The position numbers and the translations under genes were made by a program. From Xestospongia bergquistia (lineage: Eukaryota; Porifera; Demospongiae; Haplosclerida; Petrosiidae), in the NCBI GenBank assembly GCA_963965975.1, contig OZ014412.1, forward strand, positions 14,460,849-14,524,848: a stretch of DNA of 64,000 nt, in the 5' to 3' direction. The notes under the pieces were generated by a model. It did not search any database and was not told where the DNA came from. It was given only the letters and a program-made list of their open reading frames with translations. How positions within the stretch are numbered: position 1 is the first letter of the stretch; every line of letters begins with the position of its first letter. This document shows positions 26,901 through 38,900 of this stretch, one piece after another.

Positions 26901-29900
26901 CTTTACCAAAGACCACACCTGAGTCAAGTAAAGATGGATCAGTAGAACTACTCATTCATTAACTCTCAGAAGTACTTGTCACTGCTAATCAATTATTGTT
27001 AGCTTCAGTCACCCTTCTTATTAAATATGCACGTGAACTATGACCTCTTCTTCATGATGCATACACACACAATGGAACATTTGTATTTTTGTTAAATTTT
27101 AAAGCATGGATGTACACCATTCAATCCAGATGACAAATCAGACTTGTATATACATTGATGTATTTTGTCATATACTTTGTTACTTTCTATTATTACTACA
27201 AAATGTCAGTTAATTATAACCAATAGAACTTATATTATTAATTAACAAGTTATAACTAGTACATATCATTATTATACAACAGTTGTAAAATAGCTAAACA
27301 TGATATTAACATAATAACATTAAGTGTACACAATATCAGATTTGAAATGGAAACGAAATATTAAAATTAAAATTATCAACATCCATTAGAGGACCACACT
27401 ATTTTAATATATTCAGTTTAAAATCTTAAGATTCAGGCAAAAAAAGAAATTAGGAATTTTCTATAAGAAAAGGTAGCATTTTTAATTAGCATTCCACGTG
27501 TCACAAAATTGTGGTAGGTGGGCGTGTCGTGAAATTGTGACATTGGTCCTCTAAGGGATATATATCAGGTAACCTATGTGAAAGAAATCGTTATTACATA
27601 CAGGAAAACTATATTGCAACTATAATCTTATCAAAAAAGGCGTCGAAAATTATATCAATTATTTTGTCACTTTCCCTGATAGTGCAATTATTGTTAGCTT
27701 CAGTTCAATCTCAAGTTCACACTGCTATATATAAAATCCTTTATTGCTACCTACACCTTCCTTATTAAATATGCACGTGAACTATGACCTCTTATATATG
27801 ATGCACATATAGACATATATAAACATCGATTATTTGTTAAATTTGAAAGTATGGATGAACACTTTTCAATCCAATAGACTATCATACTTGTATGATGAGG
27901 AAAGGGTGATTTTATTTCAGACGTTTTAAAGCTATAATTCCGCCAGAGTTGTATGCTACATAATCAGTTTATTTGACAGTCATTGTTAACCTCGCTGACT
28001 GTCAGTGTGTGTGTGTGTGTGTGTGTGTGTTACCAGGGCAAATGGCTCGAACTGCTTTAACTCGGCAAATATGGCACTGGTAGCCAACAAACTATAGTGG
28101 ACCGTAGCAAAACTTCTGCACTTATTAAGAATACTGCCAAAAGGAGCGTCAAACGAACAAAAAGCTTTAAAAGTCTGAATAACCTTTTTAAAAAAGCACA
28201 GCTTTCAGTGAAGACTCAATAATTCAATAAAAACCTTCTGCATATAGCTTATGACATTTTCCAACTTTTTAAAGTGAGAATTTTTGGCAAAAATACTTTT
28301 TTGGAAAGTTATGACAGTTTTACTAACTTTTGGCAGTTATCTTTGTCGATAAATTGAGCGCGAACTAAAATACTATCACCATAGCTGTCATTGGAGAATC
28401 ACTAACTTTTATTAAGAAGTTGGAAGGTATTGGACCTTTTGTCAATTAGAGAGCAAAGTACCCAGTGGACGCATTAAAAGAGGAAGTTTTTTCCCCTTTG
28501 ATTGAAGAGAAATGCTGAGTCATCACCAATAATCTTGCGTATCACTTCGATTACGTCACTTGAGGAGGATAAAAAGAATAAAGGAAGTCTCTGGATAAGA
28601 CTGCAGCGAGGTTAAGCACTTTAGTGCATTTCATTTAAGTATGTATCTCAAACTATATAGTATTGTATTATTCATAGAAAAGGAAATATTTAATTTTATT
28701 TTAAAGTCATTTCATACCCTTTCCTTATAATCTTTTCTGTAAGTATTGGTTGTACAATGTACAAAAAGTCATATGTCAACTACTGCATAAATGGACTGTC
28801 TAAAGTAGTAACTTTGACAAGAGCATAATTATTAATATGTCTTAGGTATGTGCTTCACAGTTCAAGATGTAGTATACATAAAAAAGTCATGGAGCACACA
28901 AAGTATCTATCTGGTGTGGCATTAACTAATAGTAAGAGATGTACTAAGTCTTATAATATGTAATGTTAAATCAAATAAAAATGATATAATTACCATGGCA
29001 TAAAGGTCACTTTTTGTAATCACTAACAATTTGATAATTCTCTTTTAGAATTATACTTTACTTTCAAAATATATAAAAGGCCAGAGAATATATATCAAAG
29101 TAGTAAACAGTGTCCTGGTATATTAACATTTATTTATTGCTACTGGCAGTGTCAAACCATTTAACTAGTCCAATGGGATAAAGATTATAAAGATAATGAC
29201 TAATTAATGCTAAGGTTATTATTGTAAATGTAGCCATGTTGTGCTATAATATCTAATCTCTTTTAAGTTTATGATGATTAATTTTCATGCTAGCTTATAG
29301 GCTAATTGTCATAACCTTATCCATAATAGGGATGTGGATTTTCAAATGATATCATTCAGTCTAGAATATTTCTTTAGCAGATTTTCAGAGTTAATCCAAT
29401 TTTCATAGCTAACTTTACAGATTATGTAAAGAGCAGGTGAGGAATGTTTTTGTTACAACAGGGATAAAAACAAACTGTTAATGACTTATTGCTAATTGTG
29501 GAACAACTCATGAAAAGTAGAATGCCACGAAAGCACCTGGCATATTACTAGCATTTATCAGTTGTTTAAAGAAATTAATAATTAGTGTTTGACATTACTA
29601 CACAGGTTGCATTTTGTCTGGTCCACTGCAAATGTTACATGCCCTCTTCATAACCTGACTGCAACAGCCACTCATCATACTCAAAACATGTCCTTTTGAC
29701 CCATACACAGTGATAAAGGAATATAAGCTTGAAGGCCAAAACCAGGTAAATAAAACTGGACCAGCTTGATGAAGAGGCAGCTTTCAAATGCCTTACTGCC
29801 AAAACAGGTCCTGGATTGTCAGCTATATCCAGAGCAAATATGAACAACAAGAAACATAAACAGCCAGATAAAAAAAGAGAGACCAAGACATTACTAGGCA

Positions 29901-32900
29901 ACAAATATAAGCAATACATCCAAGAAGAAATAGCTACTTCAGCCTAAAAAGATGCTACCATTTTCATTATCTACATTTATATAAGTAATCCTTATTGAGT
30001 AGGTACAACTTTAGAATAATTTGCACAGTCATAATAATAATGACAATGATTTTGTTACAACAAGAGGGCTATAAAAAATCAAGATTTGTCATCACAAACT
30101 AACACATGACTGTTTTGCAACTATAACTGCATGTCTTGTTTAAAATAAAGAAAAAGGTCTAGGACTTATTTTAGTATTAACTAAAATGGAGAAAAAATTG
30201 CCTTCTCTGTTGTTATTAAACACTACCTAATAAGAAGTTATAACGATATAACAATGACTAGGTGTCATGTTTGTTATACACACAAGAGTATTATTATTTT
30301 AGTATGACACTTGTAAAGAAGAGGTCCTACAACAAGATTTTATTTAGATGATAATGCTACATGTTATGTCTAATGTAAATTTATATTTCACTAACTTCAT
30401 CAACAGAATCTAGGTTAGCTCCGTTGTTAACCAATAGTGTAGCAACTTCAGTGTTTCCAGTACGTGCAGCATTATGCAAAGGAGTTCTCTTGTTCTAAAA
30501 AATATAGACAACAATACAAAGTAACACATGGAAATAGACTGTACTAGTACACTATGACAACATGTTTACTATTACTAATGCTTCACAAAATAACTGTTAA
30601 TTACTGTATTGTGGGTGTAGTATGGTACAAGTTCTATACAACCAGCATACTTATATAATACATTTTTTTGCACTATGACTGTATGATAAAGTTCATGTTA
30701 ACATAACATGGCAGAAAGGAGAGGATATGTATGTAGTAGAGAAAATGCAAATTAGTACAAAATCAATTATAATGTCCTGTTATAAAGATTTCTAAAAAAA
30801 TAAACACATTTTTCATGTTATTATGGTATAAGAGAAAGTTAAAAGACATTTTGCACAATATAATTCTGTTTTACAATTATATATTTGTTGTTGATATGAT
30901 AACAATATTCAGGAATGTACAGGATTTATAAGAACAAGCAATCACTGAGTGACATAAGAATGTTAAATAACACACAATATAACATCTAGACAAAGTATTA
31001 TTAAGGAAACAATTTTGTAATTAATATCTTATTATTCATTGTAATAATTGTCATTCATATGGTTATGATTGACCAGAACAGTAGTTTCATAATTTATAAT
31101 AATTCTTTGAAATAATTAACAGTCAGACTTATATCTATCATAAAAAACATACTTTATGCTGTCAAAATAAATCTGATGGTCTAATCTGTTCATGTCATGA
31201 GTGTAGATAAAACAAAGGATCATTAAACTTTATTAGAACTAGTCAAAAAAGAAATGGAGTACTTAGTGCTAGGTTTGTAGGCATATTAGTGTTGACTACT
31301 CTATAGGTACCGGTAATAACGAGCCTATTACTCACACATGAGAAGGAACCTCTGGACCTTTTAGTATAAATCATTGCTTTTACAGGCTACTTCCTTGACA
31401 TAAAATGTAACAATAAAATGCCATGGATATTGTCATTATTTGAGACTCTGTCCTTTACTTATAATAGTATATTTACTGACCATTAAAATGGCTACAATGA
31501 AGAAGTAATTGTTCCCACAGGGGGTATCTAAGAAGTTTACAATTCTACTGGCAAGATACATCTGAGTCAACTGTCTTCTAATAGCATTTGCAAAGGCTAC
31601 ATTGAATCTTCTTCAAGAAACATTAGTTCAAAATTTAACAGAGAACAGTAAATTAACAAGTCACAACTTATCATACTGGTAAAAGAAGTATATTTTAGGC
31701 ATTGTACACTTCTGTTACCTATGACTAGTTGTCATGTTGTAGAAAAGGTAATTTAATTTGAATTATTTTAACCAATAAGTCAGCCAGAGTTTAGTACTAC
31801 CTAGTTTTTTTATCCATGGGCACTTCATACTCTTTCCTACCATTTTTGGTATGTATGGGTTCTGGCATGTACAAAAAGTCATAATATCTATGGCTAGATC
31901 CTCACATAATATAAATTCAGACTTAAATACTGCATAAATGGACTGTCTCAAGTAGTAACTTTGACAAGTTATAAGAGCATATTAATATGTCTTAGGTGTG
32001 TGATTCACACTGCAACATGTAATGTACATTGATTACACACAGTATAAAAGTTTAATGTTACAAAAAATAGGACTAAAAAAGTAATGGAGCACAAAACATC
32101 TGGTTGTGGCAATAGCTCTTTGTACATATACATATTGTTAATTCTTACCAAAATCTAATAATTACTAACAATGACCTACTGTGTAAAGATCACCTTAAAT
32201 GTCATATTGTAAGGTTATTGTAATCACTAAGAAATCTGAGTATTTCCTTATACAAATTCACTATATTTTGTCAATATAAAATGCCAGGGAATAATTTATC
32301 GAAGAAATAAACAGCTTTATGATGTATTCACTTTATTGCTACTGATAGGGTTAAACCATTTAACCTATACAATAGAATAAACATTATGAAGACACTGACT
32401 TTAGTCATTACTAAGGTTATAGTAGATGTGTTTTACAATAGTACTGATATCTATGCCTTTGAATGTAAAAATTAATTAATTATCTTTTAGCTTATAGGTT
32501 AACTGACATCACCAGAGATGCAATGAATATCTGATAAATCACACTGTAAACAAGTTGTGCAATGGTTTTATTAAAAAAATTGTGTAGCAAATATGTCCAG
32601 CCTCACTATTAGTGTTGAAGCTTAAACAAAAGAGGGAGAGGTGTCCTTGTAGTCATTTTACTTCTATAGATTTGGGAGAGTCCCAGATTACCATACATTG
32701 CTAGAATTATTATAATGATTAGTATATGAGAGTACCTGATGAAGATATAATTATTGTAGTGCAGTGATATTGAGGTAATCATGTTATACATAAGAAATAT
32801 ATGACGTCAATGATGTTGTAGAGAAGCAATTGCATAATAGATACTCTCATAATAGTGATGTAAAGTACATACCTTGTTGTAATGGTAACATACTATATAA

Positions 32901-35900
32901 AACACCTCTTATTTGTCAGAATACTTCTGTTTGTTAGTTTGTTCTTACTATGCTTATAAATTATTAATAGTTGATATATAATATTAACTTGCGATATAAC
33001 AGGTTATAGTATATAAACACATTTTAAATTATATGTATGTATTTAACCCTTAGAGGACCACGCCTATTTAATTAACAAAACCACAGGAATTATGTGAGAG
33101 CAAGTAAAAAATGGTTGTTTATTGAGGAAGAAGACAAGTATATATACGCTTGAATTTCACTCTTCTCAAGTAGATGAGTTGCTTTAGGCTGTCTACCAGA
33201 ACGATGTGTTTGTTGTTCTGACCTATTAGACCATTACTTGGATACTTGATATTTGAACGCGCCTGCTGTCCATAGCAACGTGTAAAGGTTAGTAGTTTTG
33301 TACGTTCTTTTACTTATATAATGAAATGAATATGTGATAAATGAAGAACTATGATTGATGAGTATCTGTTAGGTGTGATATTTTCTAAAACACTCGTCTG
33401 GTCACAACGCTGGATTCTCTGGACAAGTCTGACAGACAAACAGTGTTAGGTGGTGTTCTTCACTTTTATCACTACAGACAACGCAATCTCTCCTCTTTGT
33501 TCTCTTTTCCAAGTAATGAACACCCTTTGGATTCTTGGTAGCAGTAGCAGAGACTGATGGTGTGACAGAAAGTGATACTTCTCTCTCTTCAAGTAATGGT
33601 TCAACAAGACATTGAATAAAGATAAGACATTCTGTTGGTGTTACCTTTGTTAGTGTCTTGATATAATTATAATATATACATTCACAACAACCACTTCTAG
33701 CATCCGAAAGAATACTTTTTTCCACTATTTTATGGACTTGTGTAAAAAGAGTAATATGCCATTAACTGGTCAAGCTTGTCTCCAAGTATATAATAATTGT
33801 ACTCATGTATGTCCAGTAGTTTCTCTTTTGTAGAATCTGTTGACCTTATATTGATATAGAATATTAAACCACTATTGTACATATTATCATTATAATAATT
33901 ACATAGACTTACCATTGTCATTTTACCTGGGTTGTATTTCTATCATCTTGTTATTGTATTTTGTTGAACGCATTAAAATTGTTCTCTTATCTTGCCATGC
34001 TAAAGCCATTATATTACCACATATGTAGCTTTCAGTTGTACTCTTTGGTATTTTTTATTTTCTTTTGATTTCTACAGGCAATCCTCGTTTGTTTGATAAA
34101 ACAGTACCTAATTCCCATTTGTTCCGATGGATCAGGTAGAAGAGGACTAGTGTAAAATTTATCAGTGTAAAGATCATAACCTTTGTCTCTGAGATGATCT
34201 GTCAAGGTTGTAACAAATTTGACTGTATGTGATGCTTCAGGATTGTCAATTAGGTTAGTGTCCTTTCTGTAGTATAAATGTAAGTTGTGCATGTAACCTG
34301 TTTTACTATCGGACAGAACGTAATATCCTTTTAGTCCCGATGGGTTCAGTTTTTCTTCCAAATACTGATGAAATGATACTCTTCCCTTGAATGAAATGAC
34401 AGATTCATCTACAGCAATTTGTCTGTCTGGATTATAGTTTGTGGTAACTTAAATAAACCTATGATGTAATGTTTATATAAATGTTCTGGAACTGCACTAT
34501 ATATTGTCATGTAAATTCAGTTTTGTCAGTCTACAGTTGTTGAGTTATTGTTCTTTAAATATATATGTTGTATTGGTAAGCTCGGTCAATAGTAGAATTA
34601 CAACATATTTGGCGACGAGAGGTAAAAGAGATGGCAGCGCTTATCAGTGGACTATTGGAACCGTTCAACCCGTCAAAATATATACAACGTTTCGAACTAT
34701 TCGTGAAGGCCAATGACATCCCAGAGGAGAGGAAGAAGTCAGTCTTTCTCACAGCCATTGGCTACGACTCGTACGAAGTTCTGACAAACATTTTCGAGAA
34801 ACCGGAGCAAGAAACTCTGGAGACACTCTAAGTTGAACTAGAGAAGCATTTCAACTCCAAGTGTTTGGTTATAGTGGAGCGGTACAAATTTGGTTGTCAA
34901 CACCAGAAAGAGTCAGAGTGTATAGCAGATTTCGTTGCAGGCTTACGTAAGTTGGCAGCACGCTGCAACTTTAAGAAGGCATCGTTAGATGAAACTCTTT
35001 GTGACAAATTTGTGTGTGGTCTACAGCACGAATATATCAGAAGTCGTCTACTTACAGAGGAAGATAATCTTACCTTCGATTGATCAGTCAAGATAGCTAC
35101 AGGATTAGAAGGTGTCAATAAGCATGCTCACTTAATGCAGCAAGAAACTAAGAAAGAAGAAAACCATCGCACTACAAGATGACACAATACATTCAACCCA
35201 AGGTCATCCACCATTGTATGTTTTTGTTGTGGAGGTCCGCACGTGGCGCAGGCGTGTTGGTTCATCAAAGAAAAATGCCACAATTGCGGCAAGACTTGCC
35301 ACATCTTTAAGGTATGTCGGAGCCTTACCACAAAGTCTCAGAAGTCTAAAGGAAGACCAGCAAAGGGCCTGGACTCTGTAAACAATGAGGAATCATCACC
35401 TCTGGAAGAACTCACTCCAGAAGAATCTAATAATTTGTGACCAGATATGCATAAAGGGACCACTTGAGTCATTTCTGTCATTTTCACTTTTTCATACCAT
35501 TTTAAAGTATAGATATTGTTGAATTGTTTGATACCTTGGATAAATGCATGTGTTGCTAAAGAACAAGATATAAACGGAAATGCAGTGACTACTACAAAAA
35601 ATTAATTTTGAGAAAGTGCAATTTAAATTTCCACCCCCGCATACCGTACACTAATATATGAGAACGCGAATACTTCTTTGTCCTAATCTAGAAACAACTT
35701 TGGCTTTATAGACGCTTCAAAATGACTGTCAGGTACTATTCTCTATGTTTTTTGGTTTAACACAAATTCCCAAAAATATTGAAAACATCACTTTTTCTGT
35801 CCATACTGAGATTTTTTTATTTGACAGAAGTGGTCCCTTTTCGCAAATCCGGTCACATTTATTTATGATTTATTCTTTTTCCTCTAGGTCTGATCCAATC

Positions 35901-38900
35901 AAGCTAGCCGTGGAAGTAAAGGGTCACAAGTTAGACATGGAGTTGGACACAGGTGCTTCAGTCTCAGTCATTAGTGAAGACATGTTCAATTCAGGGCTGT
36001 CCTCCTCAGTTCAACTCTGCCCTAGTAATGCATTTCTCACTTCATATTCAGGGCACTCATTAGAAGTGCTAGGAAATGCAAACGACAAAGTAAAATACCA
36101 GACACAAACAGTCACACTTCCAATTTTTGTAATCAAGGGCAAAGGTGTGAGTTTGTTCGGTCGTAACTAACTGAAGAGGATCAAACTGGACTGGCAGATT
36201 ATCAAAAGCTTTCGTATCAACTCACCATTGGATGAAGTCATTGAAAAAAATACTCGTCTTTTCAGATCCGAGCTAGGGAAGTTGAATAGTATGGAAACCA
36301 AAATCTGTGTCCCCAGCAATGCTCAACCTCGTTATTTTAAACCTCGCCCAGTCCCCTACTCGTTACGTGACAAGGTAGATCGAGAACTAGAACGTCTACT
36401 CAAAGCTGGAGTTATTTCACCAGTTCAATTTTCTGATTGGGCTACCCCAATCGTACCATTTGTCAAGTCAGATGTGAGTATATGTATTTGTGGAGATTAT
36501 AAGGTGACAGTCAATGCAGTCTCCAAACTAGAAGAGTATCCTCTTCCCCGAGTGGAAGATCTATTTGCAGCCCTTTCTGGAGGAAAGGTATTCTCTAAAC
36601 TAGACCTTTCTCATGCTTATCAACAACTTGTACTAGAAGAGGATTCCAAAAAGTTTACTATCATTAACACTCAGAAGGGTTTATTTCAGTTTGAACGACT
36701 TCCTTTTGGTATCTCTTCCACCCCTGCCATTTTTCAACAAACAATTGAGAGTTTGTTGCAAGTGTTACCAGGGGTGGTTGCATATATTAATGACATTTTA
36801 GTAACCAGAAAAAGCGAACAGGAGCACCTTGAGCACATTGAGAACCTGACAAGAGTATTGAATTGTCAAGAGGGTTTGCATCCATCAGAGGAGAAAGTCA
36901 GAGCAATTAAACAAGCCCCACGTCTTCGAAATGTAACAGAATTAAAGTCATTTTTTGGTTTGCTCAATTATTACTCTAAATTCTTGCCTCACTTATCTAC
37001 TCTTTTGTCTCCACTGTATCATTTACTTAGAAAAGATGGAAACTGGTCCTGTAAGAAGTTGAAAGAAGATGCATTTAATAAAGCCAAGTAATTGCTTCAA
37101 TCATCCACACTCCTCATGCATTATGATTGTCAGAAGGAGATCATACTTTTGTGTGATGCTTCACAGTATGGTTTAGGAGCAGTTTTTGCTCATAAGATGG
37201 ATGATGGATCAGAGAAACAAATTGCATTCATTTTTAGAACTCTCTCATCAGCTGAGAAGAAGTACTCACAATTAGAAAAAGAAGACCTAGCATTATTTTC
37301 AGACCACCAACCACTCAAATATTTATTCAGTGAAACCCGTCCGATACCAGTGATGGCTGCATCGAGGATTCAACGTTGGCCACTACTCCTCAGTTCTTAT
37401 GAATATGAGATTGAATATCAACCAGGATCCAAAGTAGCAAATGCTGATGCTCTCAGTAGACTCCCTTTACCAGAGACCACACCCGAGTCAAGTAAAGATG
37501 GATCGGTAGAACTACTCATTCATCAAGTCCCAGAAGTAATTGTCACTGCTAATCAAATAAAGAATTGGAGAGAAAAGGATCCAATATTATCTTGAGTTCA
37601 TATTACACAGATGGCCAAACATTGTTGACAATGAAGGTCTTAAGCCATACTTTAACCATCGAGATGAACTCAGCATCGTCAAAGAGTGTGTCTTATGGGG
37701 ATCACAAGTAAACATACCTCCACCTGGTCAGTCACTAATGTTGAATCAACTACATGACACTCATCCTGGAGTCAGTTAATGATGAAGAGCCTTAGTCGTT
37801 CATATGTCTGGTGGCCAGGTATAGACAGTGATATTGTGAAGAGAGTGAGAGGATGTAATATGTGTCAAATGAATAGACCTTCTCCTAGTAAAGCTTCTCT
37901 CCACCCATGGGAGTATCCCTCTAGACCTTGGGCGCAGATACACATTGACCATGCTGGTCCCGTAATGGGCAAAATGTTTTTAGTGGTCATAGACGCTTAT
38001 TCCAAATGGATTGATGTTGAAATAGTGAACTCTACTTCTGCCGTGAGCACCATTTTTAAACTTTGTTCATTATTTGCTACACACGGCATACCAGAACAGT
38101 TGGTGTCAGATAACGGATCAGGTTTTCGAAGCGAGGAATTCAAGCAATTCACAACTCAGAATGGTATTGAACACATATTCACATCACCTTACCATCCCTC
38201 CTCCAATGGACTTGCTGAAAGGGCAGTTCAAACTTTCAAGAGTACAGTTGTTAAAATGAATCGTCCAATTGATGTACGTTTATCTAGATTTTTACTTCAG
38301 TATAGGGTAACATTCATGACTACTACTGGACTTTCCCCGTCTCAACTCCTAATGGGGAGGAAGATAAGAACATGTTTAGATGCACTACATCCTGATATGT
38401 CAGAAGATGTCGAGAAGAAAGAGGAGAATTTCATCTCTGGCAAGGAACCTCGAAAGTTTAAACTGGATGATCTGTTGTTTGCAAAAAATTTTCATAGATC
38501 TATGTGGATACCGGTGAAGGTAACTAAAATAACTGGACCTTTATCGTATGAAGTTACAACTGAAAGTGGCATGACTTTATGACGTCATGTTGATCACCTT
38601 CGAAGATTTTCAGAAGAGTCACAAACTACATTATCAACTCAAGAGGATTGGTCAATAATAGATACCACACCTCAAGGAAGACCTCAACCTAATCAGGTAG
38701 AAGTTTCAGAAGCTGAAGAAGATCATGTGGAAGCAACAGAGCCTACTCAATCAACACATGAAAATCCAACACCAGTAGTGTGTTCACCAGCTAAAAGATC
38801 AAGTCTAAAACGAAAACCGCCTAAAACATTTGCTCCACTCATTCTTAAAAAGGGGAAAATGTGGTAACTTAAATAAACCTATGATGTAATGTTTATATAA

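Noticed and set aside
35745-35887. N-terminal extension of the Gypsy protease frame
   Set aside because: This part is MITE sequence that happens to be open; true protease homology starts near 35888.
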